A stretch of DNA of 64,000 nucleotides from Vibrio palustris (lineage in GTDB: Bacteria; Pseudomonadota; Gammaproteobacteria; Enterobacterales; Vibrionaceae), in NCBI RefSeq assembly GCF_024346995.1, contig NZ_AP024887.1, positions 1,116,001-1,180,000 on the forward strand, given 5' to 3'. Made by a program: the position numbers and the translations under genes. Position 1 is the first letter of the stretch, and every line of letters starts with the position of its first letter. Shown here piece after piece: positions 23,687 to 34,025 of this stretch. The notes beneath the pieces were generated by a model. The model had not been told where the DNA came from and ran no database searches. It saw only the letters and a program-made list of their open reading frames with translations.

Positions 23687-24394
23687 ATGAATTATCCGTT
23701 ATTAGTTGTAGAAAGTGAGCAAGAGACGCGGCTTATTTTGGTCGATTACTTCCAACAGGAAGGATACGACGTGCTGTCGGCTGAGACCGGTATAGAAATG
23801 CGTGAACACCTAGATCGACAAGATTTTGATGTGGTTTTATTGGATGCACAATTATTATCTGGTGATAGCTTAATGATTACAAGAGAGCTACGCAGTCGAT
23901 CCGATATGGGGATCATTCTATTAAACGGTCGAGAAGATAACATTGACAAAATTATTGGCTTAGAAATGGGCGCAGATGATTATATTGCTAAGCCATTTGA
24001 GCTGAGAGAACTTTTGGTTCGAGTGAAAAATTTAATGTGGAGAGTGTCTCGTTCACGTGAGCATGCTCCTTTAACTCAGCATGTCGATTGCCAACAAATC
24101 CAATTTGGTGATTGGTTTTTTGATATTCAACGTCGCTCGTTAAGCCAGCATGGTGAACCGATCAAGTTAACTAAGGCGGAATATGAGTTGTTAGTCGCGT
24201 TAGCATCGAATCCCCATCAAGTTCTCACTAGAGAGGCCATTTTAAACATGATTAGCCATCGTGTTGATACGCCAAATGACCGAACGATTGATGTATTAAT
24301 ACGGCGGTTACGTTCGAAAATGGAATGTGATCCGAAAACCCCACAAATCATTGTGACCATACATGGTGAGGGATATATGTTTGCTGGCACCTAA
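23687..24394 (+). CDS. torR: TorR-like OmpR-family response regulator with degenerate receiver
   Basis: The 235-residue protein has a receiver domain (1-115) and an OmpR/PhoB winged helix (about 135-232; KLTKAEYELLVAL...NDRTIDVLIRRLR...GEGYMF). The DNA-binding half closely resembles Vibrio TorR, the trimethylamine N-oxide regulator, and the position beside purR/tfoY agrees with V. cholerae torR from memory. The receiver is altered: the phospho-acceptor Asp53 and Lys102 remain, but the metal-binding Asp at position 10 is Ser (VVESE) and the switch Thr at position 80 is Asn (ILLNGR). No torS, torC, torA or torD is nearby. The name torR is by descent and could be functionally wrong. Confidence 0.7.
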   Translation: MNYPLLVVESEQETRLILVDYFQQEGYDVLSAETGIEMREHLDRQDFDVVLLDAQLLSGDSLMITRELRSRSDMGIILLNGREDNIDKIIGLEMGADDYIAKPFELRELLVRVKNLMWRVSRSREHAPLTQHVDCQQIQFGDWFFDIQRRSLSQHGEPIKLTKAEYELLVALASNPHQVLTREAILNMISHRVDTPNDRTIDVLIRRLRSKMECDPKTPQIIVTIHGEGYMFAGT

Positions 24395-24467
24395 GGGTCA
24401 GTTATTCATTCCCTCATTCCTTGCTATCATGGTTGTTAGCAGGCTGTGAACAGAGTCCTGATAAACT

Positions 24468-24504
24468 CACGCCCCATAGAAAAGTCACTTATCGATGGGG
24501 CGTG
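24468..24504. repeat. Perfect inverted repeat between convergent torR-like and elyC
   Basis: CACGCCCCAT (24468-24477) and ATGGGGCGTG (24495-24504) form a perfect 10-bp GC-rich stem with a 17-base loop. It lies between two convergent gene ends but has no T-tract on either strand. It may end transcription jointly with Rho or stabilise 3' ends. Confidence 0.6.
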
Positions 24505-24521
24505 GCGCGTTAACGTGTCCA

Positions 24522-25370
24522 TTAACGTTGAGGCTTGGTTATTGGATCGGGCATATCTTCGGCGGTGGATGTTTCTGGCGATGCTGCCGGTAACGGTTCT
24601 GGTGTGGTGTTGAGCAGCCAATCCCGAAAATCATGCCATACACTCCCCATGGTTTCATACCAAAAACGCTCACTTTGCTCTAAATATCGTGCTTTGGGGG
24701 CGTATTTTTCCCATGGCTGACGAATATTCTTTTGTGCTAAGTAATTGGTTGGAGCTGGCAGTGGTTGAAGTCCTGCGGCGTGGAACTCTTGCAATGCCCG
24801 GTGCATGTGCGATGCCGATGTGACTAACACCATTTTCTTTTGTTGGACAAAAGCCGCGGCTTGGCGAGCTTCTTCCCATGTATCTTTGGCGGTTTCCAGT
24901 AAAATGATATCGGATTTAGGCACACCCAATCCAAGTGCAACTTGTGCCAACATTCTGGCATGGCTGAACTCACTCCCACCAGAATACCCAGACAAGATCA
25001 ATTTGGAACCAGGATACATGCGGAAAATACGAATGCCTTCGGTTAAACGCATCAATGCCGTTCGGCTTAATTCTGATGTCGGCGGTAGTTGGTCATCGAC
25101 GACATGCCCGCTGCCTAGCACCATGATGTAATCAATACTCTCATCAACGGGTAAAAAACCTTTATATTGACGTTCCAAAGGCATTAACAAGCGTGACGAT
25201 ACGGGTTGAAAAGACACCAAAAAAATACCGAGCAAAGAAAAGAGGACAATCACACAGCCACTCTTACGTTTCGCGGTAAACATAATCAATGATAAACCTA
25301 AAAATCCGATGATCAGCAACGCTGGAAGCGGCATAAATAGGGACGAAATAATTTTTTTCAGCTCAAACAT
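24522..25370 (-). CDS. elyC: Envelope biogenesis factor ElyC (DUF218)
   Basis: ElyC of E. coli is an inner-membrane protein needed for peptidoglycan synthesis at low temperature. The 282-residue protein has two N-terminal membrane helices (about 15-35 and 40-58), then a DUF218 domain with the family hallmarks IMVLGSGHV, LSGYSGG, AKDTWEEA and VTSASHMHRA. The last 25 residues are Pro/Glu/Thr-rich and vary between species. elyC next to cmoM and muk is the usual gamma-proteobacterial arrangement (ycbC-smtA-mukFEB in E. coli). Confidence 0.92.
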   Translation of the reverse strand: MFELKKIISSLFMPLPALLIIGFLGLSLIMFTAKRKSGCVIVLFSLLGIFLVSFQPVSSRLLMPLERQYKGFLPVDESIDYIMVLGSGHVVDDQLPPTSELSRTALMRLTEGIRIFRMYPGSKLILSGYSGGSEFSHARMLAQVALGLGVPKSDIILLETAKDTWEEARQAAAFVQQKKMVLVTSASHMHRALQEFHAAGLQPLPAPTNYLAQKNIRQPWEKYAPKARYLEQSERFWYETMGSVWHDFRDWLLNTTPEPLPAASPETSTAEDMPDPITKPQR

Positions 25371-25485
25371 ATATAAATAGCCCGAAAAAGCAGCACTTGG
25401 CGTTAAAAAAGGATAAAAGCCTCTTTATTCCTGCCATTCCTATGACAGAATAACAGCACGATTAGTTATCATAACGCAAGCAGCC

Positions 25486-26265
25486 GTGACTAGAGATCGC
25501 AATTTCGACGATATTGCCCACAAATTCGCAAAAAATATCTATGGTTCTGACAAAGGTGAAATACGTCAAGTCATTGTTTGGGAAGATATAGTGCAATTGT
25601 TAACGCATTTTACTTCTAATGACAAGCCTTTAAATATCTTAGATGCTGGTGGCGGATTAGCACAGTTATCTCAAAAACTTGCCCACTTGGGTCACAAAGT
25701 GACACTGTGTGATCTGTCTGCCAATATGTTGAGCTTGGCCAAACAGTCGATTGAGCATGCCGGATTACAAGACCATTATCGTTTAGTGCATGCTCCAGTC
25801 CAGGAGATTGGCGATCATTTAGACCAGTCTGTCGATATGGTGTTATTTCACGCTGTGATGGAATGGTTAGTGGATCCAAAAGCCGCTTTAGAGACCGTAT
25901 TGGCGCAAGTAAAACCAGGTGGCATGGCGTCAATCATGTTCTATAACTATCACGGTTTGGTGATGAAAAATACCGTTTGCGGTAACTTGCCACATATTTT
26001 GAACGGAATGCCACACAAAAAGCGCTTTAAGCTACAACCTCAACAAGGCTTGCTTCCCAATGATGTTTATACGTGGATAGAAAAAGCAGGCTTTAACATC
26101 TGTGGTAAAAGTGGCATTCGCTGTTTTAGTGATTACATTGGTAATGTGACTCATATGGGAGATTTTGAGCAAAAGGACGTCTTGGCGTTAGAACAAAAAT
26201 TTTGCCGACAAGAGCCCTACCTCTCATTAGGCCGATACATACATGTATGGGCGCAGAAGCAATAA
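25486..26265 (+). CDS. cmoM: tRNA 5-carboxymethoxyuridine methyltransferase CmoM
   Basis: CmoM (formerly SmtA) methylates the carboxyl of cmo5U34 to mcmo5U34 in certain tRNAs. The 259-residue class I SAM methyltransferase has motif I LDAGGGLAQLS (about 49-59), CDLSANML, and FHAVMEWL in the fold's later strands. The start appears to be GTG at 25486. mukF follows after 14 bases, so cmoM is the leader gene of the muk operon as in E. coli. The partner enzymes CmoA and CmoB are encoded 11 kb away in this window. Confidence 0.92.
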   Translation: MTRDRNFDDIAHKFAKNIYGSDKGEIRQVIVWEDIVQLLTHFTSNDKPLNILDAGGGLAQLSQKLAHLGHKVTLCDLSANMLSLAKQSIEHAGLQDHYRLVHAPVQEIGDHLDQSVDMVLFHAVMEWLVDPKAALETVLAQVKPGGMASIMFYNYHGLVMKNTVCGNLPHILNGMPHKKRFKLQPQQGLLPNDVYTWIEKAGFNICGKSGIRCFSDYIGNVTHMGDFEQKDVLALEQKFCRQEPYLSLGRYIHVWAQKQ

Positions 26266-26279
26266 TAACAGGATGAAGC

Positions 26280-27617
26280 ATGAGTGAGTTAACTCATAAT
26301 AATGCGACACAATCCATTGAAGAGTTAGTGGGTTGGGTCAAACAGCATGACTTTTCCTTGAACTTAACACCAGAGCGCTTGGCTTTTCTGATTGCAATAT
26401 CAGTATTAAGTAGTGAACGCTTTGACGAGGAGTTAGGGGAAGGTGAGCTGCAAGATACATTTAAAATAGTAACGAAAGAATTTTCTGACACCGGCGAAGC
26501 GTCGGCTTTTCGAGCGAACAATGCCATTAACGAAATGGTTAGTCAGCGTCTGATTCGTCGTTTTACCAGTGAAGTGAACGATGGGGTGAGTATCTATCGC
26601 TTATCACCTTTGGCCATTGGTATTGCCGACTATTATGTTCGTCATCGCCAGTTCTCAAAACTCAAACTATCGATTCAACTCTCGATGGTGGCCAGTGAAA
26701 TGAGCAAAGCGGTTGAAGCCGCGCAACAGAGCACAGAGCCACAAGAATGGCGTAAAAATGTGTATGGTGTGTTGAAGTACTCGGTGGGAGAAATTTTTGA
26801 TCAGATTGATCTTAACCAACGAGTTATGGATGAGCAACAGCATTTAGTCAAAGAACAAATTGCGCAGTTGCTTAACCAAAACTGGCGTGAAGCGATCACC
26901 AGCTGTGAACAGTTATTAACAGAAACGTCGACGACATTACGTGAGTTACAAGACACTCTGCAAGCAGCAGGGGATGAACTACAAACGCAAATTCTCGATA
27001 TTCAAGAAATCACCTATGGTAACGAAGCACTCGATTTTATTGCAGAGATTCTTTTTGGCTTACAAATGAAACTCGACCGTATTGTCAGCTGGGGTCAACA
27101 AGCGATTGATTTATGGATTGGTTATGACCGCCATGTTCATAAGTTTATTCGTACCGCGATCGATATGGATCAAAACCGTGCTTTCAGTCAGCGTTTGCGT
27201 CAGTCGTTGACTGACTACTTCGATCAGCCATGGTATCTCACTTATGCCGATGCAGAACGCCTGCGCGACTTACGAGATGAAGCTCTAGTATTACGCGACG
27301 ACGAAGTGACCGGCTTCGTCCCACAAGACGTTGAGTACGAAGAGTTTCAACACGTGCATGACGAACTGGCTGAACGGGTAGGCGAAATGCTGGCTGCGTT
27401 TAAACAACATAATCGTCCTATTGATTTAGGTTCGGTGCTGCAAGATTATCTCGCAACGCACCCCCATACACATCATTTTGATCTCGCCCGTATTGTTGTC
27501 GACCAAGCGGTCCGTCTGGGTTATTCAGAGTCTGACTATCAAGCGATTCAACCAGATTGGAAAGCGATCAACGAATTTGGTGCAAAGGTACAAGCAAATG
27601 TCATCGACCGATATTAA
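26280..27617 (+). CDS. mukF: Chromosome partition protein MukF (kleisin)
   Basis: MukF is the kleisin of the MukBEF SMC complex that organises the chromosome. The 445-residue sequence has an N-terminal winged-helix dimerisation domain ([23 protein letters not shown]), a central helical region, and a C-terminal winged helix that contacts the MukB head. Length is close to the E. coli protein (440). An ACAGGATGAAGC ribosome site precedes ATG. The 3' end overlaps mukE by 20 bases. Confidence 0.96.
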   Translation: MSELTHNNATQSIEELVGWVKQHDFSLNLTPERLAFLIAISVLSSERFDEELGEGELQDTFKIVTKEFSDTGEASAFRANNAINEMVSQRLIRRFTSEVNDGVSIYRLSPLAIGIADYYVRHRQFSKLKLSIQLSMVASEMSKAVEAAQQSTEPQEWRKNVYGVLKYSVGEIFDQIDLNQRVMDEQQHLVKEQIAQLLNQNWREAITSCEQLLTETSTTLRELQDTLQAAGDELQTQILDIQEITYGNEALDFIAEILFGLQMKLDRIVSWGQQAIDLWIGYDRHVHKFIRTAIDMDQNRAFSQRLRQSLTDYFDQPWYLTYADAERLRDLRDEALVLRDDEVTGFVPQDVEYEEFQHVHDELAERVGEMLAAFKQHNRPIDLGSVLQDYLATHPHTHHFDLARIVVDQAVRLGYSESDYQAIQPDWKAINEFGAKVQANVIDRY

Positions 27618-28347
27618 TGAATACATGTCAGTAAATCTGGCAAAAGCCATCGCTAATCCACTGTTTCCGGCTTTGGATAGTTTATTGCGCGCGGGCCGCC
27701 ACATCGCGAGTGAAGACCTAGATAATCACGCGTTTTTAAGTGATTTTGAATCTGAACTGGCCGTGTTTTATCAACGTTATAATGCCGAGCTCGTTAAAGC
27801 GCCGGAAGGTTTTTTCTATTTACGTCCACGTTCGACGTCACTGATTAATCGCAGCGTATTATCTGAACTGGATATGCTAGTAGGCAAAGTTCTGTGTTTT
27901 CTGTACTTAAGTCCAGAGCGGCTTGCTCATGAGGGAATTTTCACTAACCAAGAACTCTACGACGAGTTATTGCAGTTAGTCGATGAGGCTAAGTTAATGA
28001 AGCTGGTGACAAATCGTGCGACAGGCTCTGATCTCGATAAAGAAAAGCTCTTCGATAAAGTCCGCACGTCGCTACGTCGTCTTAAACGTCTTGGTATGAT
28101 TATTACGGTCGGTGAAACCAATAAATTCCGTATTTCAGAAGCCGTCTTTCGCTTTGGTGCGGATGTTCGCGTTGGCGATGATATGCGTGACGCCCAGTTA
28201 CGCCTGATTCGTGATGGTGAAGCCGTGGTTTATCATGAAGAACCAAATCAACCGACCTTGTTTGATAACCAAGACAAACAGGATGGGCAAGACAAATTAC
28301 ACAACGATACGGTGAGTATTGAGAGCGAAGAGGGTGATGACGCATGA
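27598..28347 (+). CDS. mukE: Chromosome partition protein MukE
   Basis: MukE is the tandem winged-helix (KITE) subunit that binds MukF and regulates MukB ATPase. The 249-residue protein matches E. coli MukE from [10 protein letters not shown] through [11 protein letters not shown]. The last 40 residues are acidic and Gln/Asp-rich and vary among species, which accounts for the extra length over E. coli (234). I chose ATG 27598 for its agreement with the family; a longer frame from 27478 lies within mukF. The stop overlaps the mukB ATG by four bases. Confidence 0.96.
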   Translation: MSSTDINEYMSVNLAKAIANPLFPALDSLLRAGRHIASEDLDNHAFLSDFESELAVFYQRYNAELVKAPEGFFYLRPRSTSLINRSVLSELDMLVGKVLCFLYLSPERLAHEGIFTNQELYDELLQLVDEAKLMKLVTNRATGSDLDKEKLFDKVRTSLRRLKRLGMIITVGETNKFRISEAVFRFGADVRVGDDMRDAQLRLIRDGEAVVYHEEPNQPTLFDNQDKQDGQDKLHNDTVSIESEEGDDA

Positions 28348-31300
28348 TTGAACGAGGTAAATATCAATCGCTGACCATGATTAACTGGAATGGCTTTTTC
28401 GCGCGTACGTTTGATATTGATAATTTGGTGACCACGCTATCTGGCGGTAACGGCGCTGGTAAATCGACCACGATGGCCGCATTCATTACCGCATTAATTC
28501 CTGATCAAACGTTACTGCATTTTCGTAATACCACGGAAGCCGGCAGCTCACAATCGTCTCGAGATAAGGGCTTATTCGGTAAACTCCAACCTGGCACTTG
28601 CTATGCCACTTTGGATGTAGTGAACTCTCGTCATCAACGTTTGTTGTTTGGCGTTAAACTGCAGCAAGTGGCTGGCCGTGATAAGAAAGTGGATATCAAA
28701 CCGTTTGTTATTCAAGGGTTACCAAGTCACGTAAAACCGACCGATGTCCTAGTAGAGACTGTATCAGCCAACCAAGCGCGCGTACGTCAGTTAGACGAAG
28801 TAAAAACCGCGGTAGCAGATTGGGAAGAAGTGTCTTTCAAAACATTTTCGTCCGTTACGGATTACCACAGCCAAATGTTTGAATTTGGTGTCATTCCGAA
28901 AAAATTACGCAACGGTAGCGATCGCTCTAAGTTTTATCGTTTGATTGAAGCGTCATTATACGGGGGTATTTCGAGCGCGATTACCCGGTCTTTACGTGAT
29001 TACTTGTTACCGCAAAACGGCGGGGTAAAAAAAGCGTTCCAAGATATGGAATCAGCGCTGCGTGAAAACCGCATGACACTTGAAGCGATTAAAACGACGC
29101 AAGCCGATCGCGATTTGTTTAAACACCTGATCACGGAATCGACTCATTATGTTGCCGCAGATTATATGCGTCATGCCAATGAACGCCGTAATAAAATCGA
29201 TGAGACACTAGCACTGCGTCGTGACCTGTTTGAAACTCGTAACCAGTTGATTGAGCACAATCAAGTATTGAATAATGTGCAAAGCGAACTACACCAGTTT
29301 GCTGAGCAAGAAGGGGGGCTTGAGCAGGATTACCAAGCCGCCTCTGATCATGCACAATTAGTACAAAATGCGCTGCGTCAGCAAGAGAAAATTACGCGTT
29401 ATCAAGAAGACTTGGAAGAGTTACAAGTTCGACTTGAAGAGCAAATGATGGTGGTTGAAGAAGCGCAAGAGCGTGTGGTGCTAGCCGAAGAACACGCGTC
29501 TGTCTCTGAAGATGAAGTGGATAGCTTGAAGACCCAGCTAGCCGATTATCAGCAGGCGCTCGATATGCAGCAAACTCGCGCACTGCAATATCAGCAAGCT
29601 GTCAATGCACTCGACAAAGCACGCGCCTTACTTGATGATGATTCATTAACCGTCGATAGCGCAATGAGCCGGGTTGCGGAGCTGAAGAAACAACAAGACG
29701 AACAAACCCAAACATTATTGAGCGTCAAACATCGTTTGGATATGTCTTCAGCGGCGGCTGAGCAATTTGAGCGTGCCTATAGTTTGCTGACATCCATCAA
29801 AGGTGATGTGCCGCGCGCGCAAGCGAACGAGTATGCCAGAGTGGCGCTTAATGAAGCCCGAGATGCAAAATATACCGCTGCGCAAGAGCATCAGTGGGTT
29901 GCACAGCAACGGGATCTAACGCGTCGCGCTGAGCAGCGTCAACAGATACTCAACTTGGTGTCAGACTACCACCAGTTAACGCAAATTACGTTAGATGATG
30001 ATGAAACACTCAGCATTGAATATGAACGACATTCGGCGCTGATCGAACAACTCGATGCCTCTTATGAGCATTTACGCGAAGAACGTAGTATTGCACGTCA
30101 ACAAGAGCATGAATTGAAAGCTCAGATTGCGCAGTTAGAGCAAGCGGCTCCTGCTTGGATTCTTGCCAATGAGGCATTGGAGCAACTACGTCATACCAGT
30201 GAAGCCAGGTTAGAAGATAGCCAAGCGGTCATGGCACAAATGCAGTGTGTGCTTGAACAAGAAAAAACCGCCTCTGCTGAAAAAGATCGCTTAGCCCTCA
30301 AGCGCGATCAATTGGATAGTGAAATTACACACTTAGCCGCGCCAGGTGGCTCGAATGATCCACGCTTAAAAGGGTTAGCGGATACACTTGGTGGCGTCTT
30401 GCTTGCTGAGATATACGATGATATCACCTTAGAAGATGCGCCTTATTTCAGTGCGATGTACGGCCCTGCACGTCATGCGATTGTTGTGCCTGATTTAAGT
30501 ACAGTTAAAGAGCGTTTAGTTGAACTGGATGATTGCCCAGAAGATCTTTATTTGATTGAAGGGGACGTGGATGCTTTCGATGACAGTTCATTTAATGCTG
30601 AAGAGTTAGAAAAAGCCGTTTGTGTACAATTTGATCACCGTCAAATGCGTTACTCTCGCTTTCCCGAGTTGCCATTATTTGGCCGCGCTGCGCGTGAGCA
30701 GCGCTTAGAAAGTTTACGCCAAGAGCGCGAAGTAACGGTAGAAAACTATGCAAAAGCTGCCTTTGATTCGCAAAAACTACAGCGCCAGTACCACAGTTTT
30801 AATACGTTTATTGCCCAGCATATGCATGTGGCGTTTAATGATGACCCAGAACAAACGCTAACCAGTATTCGTGCGCAACGTAATACTATTCAACGTCAAC
30901 TTAGCGAACTGCAAAATCAAGAGCAGCAGCAACACACGCAGCGTCAATTAAGTAAACAAGCGTTGACGATATTGGATAAAGTGACGCCGATGTTTGGATT
31001 GTTAGCCGATGAGACTGTCGCTGAGCGTCTTGATGAGATCAACCGTCAGTTGAAACAGTTGGATGAGGCGAAAGCGTTCCTTGCCGCTCATAAGACAGCC
31101 ATTCAAGAGCTTGAGCCGATTGTCAGTGCATTAGACGGAGACCCACAAACGTTTGACGCACTCGAAAAAGAATATCAACAAGCAGATCGTACATTACAGA
31201 GTCTGAAGCAACAGATTTTTGCGTTATCGGATTTGGTCGAGCGTCGACATTACTTTGCGTACTCTGATTCTGTGGCGTTATTGGATCAAAATAGTGAGTT

Positions 31301-32801
31301 AAGTGAAAACCTTAAAGTGAAGCTCGCACAGGCCGAAAAGCAACGTACTCAAGGCCGTGAAGCGTTAAAACAAGCACAAGCTCAGCTGAATCAATATCAT
31401 CAGGTACTAGCGTCACTAAAAAGTTCTCACCAAGCGAAATTAGAAACGGTGCAAGAGTTTAAGCAAGATCTTCAAGAGCTTGGTGTGCAACCTGACGAAG
31501 GTGCTCTCGAGCGTGCTCTGCATCGTCGTCAAGAGTTACAAGAACGCTTACATGCTTTACGCAACCGTAAGAGTGAATGTGAACGCTTAATCACTTCATC
31601 GGAATTAGAAATGAAAACGCTGGCCAAGCGTTTGAAAAAGTTAGAAAAATCATATCGTGAATTACGTTTATATGTTGTAAATGCGAAAGCAGGCTGGTGT
31701 TCAGTATTACGCTTGGCGCGGGATAATGATGTCGAACGTCGTTTACATAAACGGGAGTTGGCGTATTTATCAGCGAATGAACTACGTTCTATGTCAGATA
31801 AATCCTTAGGGGCACTACGTCTTGCGGTTGCAGACAACGAGAACTTACGTGATGCGCTACGTCAATCTGAAGATACGGCTTATCCAGAACGTAAAGTCAT
31901 GTTCTATATCGCCGTTTATCAGCATCTACGAGAGCGTATCCGTCAGGATATTATTCGTACCGATGATCCGGTTGAAGCCATTGAAGAAATGGAAGTGGAG
32001 CTTGCTCGTTTAACCGAAGAGTTGACGCAACGTGAGCATCGTTTAGCGATTAGTTCGGATTCGGTAGCGAGTTTGATCCGTAAAACAATCCAACGCGAAC
32101 AAAACCGTATTCGTATGCTTAACCAAGGGTTATCGAATATTTCGTTTGGTCAAGTCAGCGGCGTACGGTTGAACGTCAAAGTACGTGAAAGTCATGAAGT
32201 GTTGTTATCTGGTTTGGCAGATGAACACGATCAGCATCGTGATTTATTTGAAAATAACCGTTACAGCTTCTCTGAATCAATGGCTAAGTTATTCCAACGT
32301 GTTAACCCACATATTGATTTAGGGCAACGTTCACCACAGATCCTCGGCGATGAACTATTGGATTATCGTAACTATCTCGAGCTCAGTGTTGAAGTACACC
32401 GCGGCACGGATGGATGGTTACAAGCAGAATCTGGCGCTCTTTCAACCGGTGAAGCCATTGGTACCGGCCAATCAATTTTATTGATGGTAGTACAAAGCTG
32501 GGAGGAAGAATCTCGTCGTCTGCGCAGTAAAGAAATTGTGCCATGTCGGCTGTTGTTCTTGGATGAAGCTGCGCGTCTAGATGGCAAATCCATCGCCACT
32601 CTGTTTGAGTTATGTCATCGCTTAGATATGCAGTTATTGATTGCGGCACCAGAGAATATTAGCCCAGAGAAGGGCACCACATACAAGTTAGTGCGTAAGG
32701 TCTTTAAAGACCACGAGCATGTGCATGTTGTCGGGCTACGAGGGTTTGGTCAAGAGCCGCAAGAGAAAACGCCAGAGCAAGCAATAGCAGAATCGTTATA
32801 G
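28344..32801 (+). CDS. mukB: Chromosome partition protein MukB (SMC-like)
   Basis: MukB is the SMC subunit of the MukBEF condensin. The 1485-residue protein has the N-terminal head with Walker [11 protein letters not shown] at residues 34-43, two long coiled-coil arms (about 240-660 and 800-1250) rich in Gln, Glu and Leu, a hinge near 660-800 ([26 protein letters not shown]), and the C-terminal head with signature [15 protein letters not shown] and Walker [13 protein letters not shown]. coli MukB is 1486 residues. Its presence restricts the host to lineages such as Vibrionales, Pasteurellales or Enterobacterales. Confidence 0.98.
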   Translation: MIERGKYQSLTMINWNGFFARTFDIDNLVTTLSGGNGAGKSTTMAAFITALIPDQTLLHFRNTTEAGSSQSSRDKGLFGKLQPGTCYATLDVVNSRHQRLLFGVKLQQVAGRDKKVDIKPFVIQGLPSHVKPTDVLVETVSANQARVRQLDEVKTAVADWEEVSFKTFSSVTDYHSQMFEFGVIPKKLRNGSDRSKFYRLIEASLYGGISSAITRSLRDYLLPQNGGVKKAFQDMESALRENRMTLEAIKTTQADRDLFKHLITESTHYVAADYMRHANERRNKIDETLALRRDLFETRNQLIEHNQVLNNVQSELHQFAEQEGGLEQDYQAASDHAQLVQNALRQQEKITRYQEDLEELQVRLEEQMMVVEEAQERVVLAEEHASVSEDEVDSLKTQLADYQQALDMQQTRALQYQQAVNALDKARALLDDDSLTVDSAMSRVAELKKQQDEQTQTLLSVKHRLDMSSAAAEQFERAYSLLTSIKGDVPRAQANEYARVALNEARDAKYTAAQEHQWVAQQRDLTRRAEQRQQILNLVSDYHQLTQITLDDDETLSIEYERHSALIEQLDASYEHLREERSIARQQEHELKAQIAQLEQAAPAWILANEALEQLRHTSEARLEDSQAVMAQMQCVLEQEKTASAEKDRLALKRDQLDSEITHLAAPGGSNDPRLKGLADTLGGVLLAEIYDDITLEDAPYFSAMYGPARHAIVVPDLSTVKERLVELDDCPEDLYLIEGDVDAFDDSSFNAEELEKAVCVQFDHRQMRYSRFPELPLFGRAAREQRLESLRQEREVTVENYAKAAFDSQKLQRQYHSFNTFIAQHMHVAFNDDPEQTLTSIRAQRNTIQRQLSELQNQEQQQHTQRQLSKQALTILDKVTPMFGLLADETVAERLDEINRQLKQLDEAKAFLAAHKTAIQELEPIVSALDGDPQTFDALEKEYQQADRTLQSLKQQIFALSDLVERRHYFAYSDSVALLDQNSELSENLKVKLAQAEKQRTQGREALKQAQAQLNQYHQVLASLKSSHQAKLETVQEFKQDLQELGVQPDEGALERALHRRQELQERLHALRNRKSECERLITSSELEMKTLAKRLKKLEKSYRELRLYVVNAKAGWCSVLRLARDNDVERRLHKRELAYLSANELRSMSDKSLGALRLAVADNENLRDALRQSEDTAYPERKVMFYIAVYQHLRERIRQDIIRTDDPVEAIEEMEVELARLTEELTQREHRLAISSDSVASLIRKTIQREQNRIRMLNQGLSNISFGQVSGVRLNVKVRESHEVLLSGLADEHDQHRDLFENNRYSFSESMAKLFQRVNPHIDLGQRSPQILGDELLDYRNYLELSVEVHRGTDGWLQAESGALSTGEAIGTGQSILLMVVQSWEEESRRLRSKEIVPCRLLFLDEAARLDGKSIATLFELCHRLDMQLLIAAPENISPEKGTTYKLVRKVFKDHEHVHVVGLRGFGQEPQEKTPEQAIAESL

Positions 32802-32852
32802 CGATTTGGTGGTCAATTGACTTAAACGCATCATCCGTTTAGCCAATGATAG

Positions 32853-32881
32853 TAGCGCCTTCCTAAGAAGGCGCTTTTTTA
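32853..32881 (+). terminator. Terminator after mukB
   Basis: AGCGCCTTC and GAAGGCGCT pair around CTAA, followed by TTTTTAT. It is a strong intrinsic terminator ending the cmoM-mukFEB operon. Confidence 0.9.
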
Positions 32882-32955
32882 TATCTGTTATTCTAGAGGG
32901 CTGCTGTAACCTTGCTATGCTCGACAATTAACCGCAGTGTCGTTAGTGAGGACAT

Positions 32956-32992
32956 AAAAAAGCCCCTTACCATCATGGTAAGGGGCTTTTTA
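32956..32992. terminator. Terminator of the ATP-grasp operon
   Basis: AAAAAAGCCCCTTACCAT and ATGGTAAGGGGCTTTTTA form a long near-perfect stem with a tiny loop. It lies just after the stop of the minus-strand ligase gene and can act in both directions. Confidence 0.92.
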
Positions 32993-33022
32993 AGGCGATT
33001 AACTCGATATTGCTATCAGAGT

Positions 33023-34024
33023 TTATTCACCCGCTTTCAGGTAAGAAAAATGCTCTTCTTGCACGGCAAAGTGCTTCATTGCATAGTCAACACGTTCATC
33101 ACCACGGGGTGGAATGAGTGGTTTCTCTTGCTCTTCTAAGTGCGTTAAGCGTGGTAGTAACCCAGCACCATTCGCAATCTGAATCGCAAGACCTGGGCGA
33201 GCGTTAAGCTCTAATACCATAGGGCCTTTTTTCTTATCCAGCACCATATCCGTCCCCATGTACCCAAGGCCGGTCATATCCCAAGCACTTGCGGCTAACG
33301 TTAAAAGCTTACGCCAGTGCGGTACTTGGAGTGTCGATAAATCTTTACCGGTATCGGGATGATGAGTGATAGGGCGGTTGAATTGCACCGCTTTCACGGC
33401 TTTACCTGTCCCCAAATCAATCCCCACACCCACGGCGCCTTGGTGCAAGTTCGCTTTTCCGTCTGACGCTGCAGTAGATAGGCGCATCATTGCCATGACA
33501 GGATAACCTTGAAATACGATGATACGTACGTCAGGTACGCCTTCGTAGCTAAAGCCTTCAAAACAGTCGTCGAACTCGATTAAGTTCTCAATAAGAGCCA
33601 CATCGTTTTTCCCTCCTAGGGAAAACAATCCCGCCAAGGTATTGCTGATGTGACGCTCAACGTCTTCTTTACCAATGACGGCGCCGCTTGGTTTCGTGTA
33701 GGTACCATCTTTGTGTGATGTTACAACTAGAATACCTTTACCACCACTGCCGCGCGCAGGTTTGATAACAAACCCAGGCCAAGACTCCACCATCTTATGA
33801 ATATCACGTACTGCACCTTGGTCAGTGACGATGCCGATAAGCTCTGGCACTGTCGCTCCTGCTTTACGTGCAATCATTTTGGTTTGTAGCTTGTCATCCA
33901 CCAATGGATATTTCGAACGGTCATTATAACGTCCAATATAACTATGGTTACGTTGGTTCATACCCATAATGCCTTTACGGCGTAGCTTAAATGGTGATGT
34001 GTATTCTGATATTGAAAACAGCAT
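33023..34024 (-). CDS. Alpha-L-glutamate ligase-like ATP-grasp protein (TIGR02291 type)
   Basis: A 333-residue ATP-grasp ligase of the RimK-related group. The ATP-binding glycine loop FVIKPARGSGGKGILVV lies near residues 88-104, and the metal-binding end GPMVLELNARPG near 266-277. RimK relatives join amino acids, usually glutamate, to a peptide or protein carboxyl end; the substrate here is unknown. It is the third gene of a tight operon: the 7TM protein ends one base upstream, and the retropepsin-like lipoprotein precedes that. No signal peptide is seen, so it acts in the cytoplasm, perhaps against the membrane partner. A terminator follows. Confidence 0.85.
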   Translation of the reverse strand: MLFSISEYTSPFKLRRKGIMGMNQRNHSYIGRYNDRSKYPLVDDKLQTKMIARKAGATVPELIGIVTDQGAVRDIHKMVESWPGFVIKPARGSGGKGILVVTSHKDGTYTKPSGAVIGKEDVERHISNTLAGLFSLGGKNDVALIENLIEFDDCFEGFSYEGVPDVRIIVFQGYPVMAMMRLSTAASDGKANLHQGAVGVGIDLGTGKAVKAVQFNRPITHHPDTGKDLSTLQVPHWRKLLTLAASAWDMTGLGYMGTDMVLDKKKGPMVLELNARPGLAIQIANGAGLLPRLTHLEEQEKPLIPPRGDERVDYAMKHFAVQEEHFSYLKAGE

Positions 34025-34025
34025 A

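Noticed and set aside
32853..32992. Two hairpins in tandem taken as a small RNA between mukB and the ATP-grasp operon
   Set aside because: Each is fully explained as the terminator of a convergent operon; no promoter-like sequence separates them.
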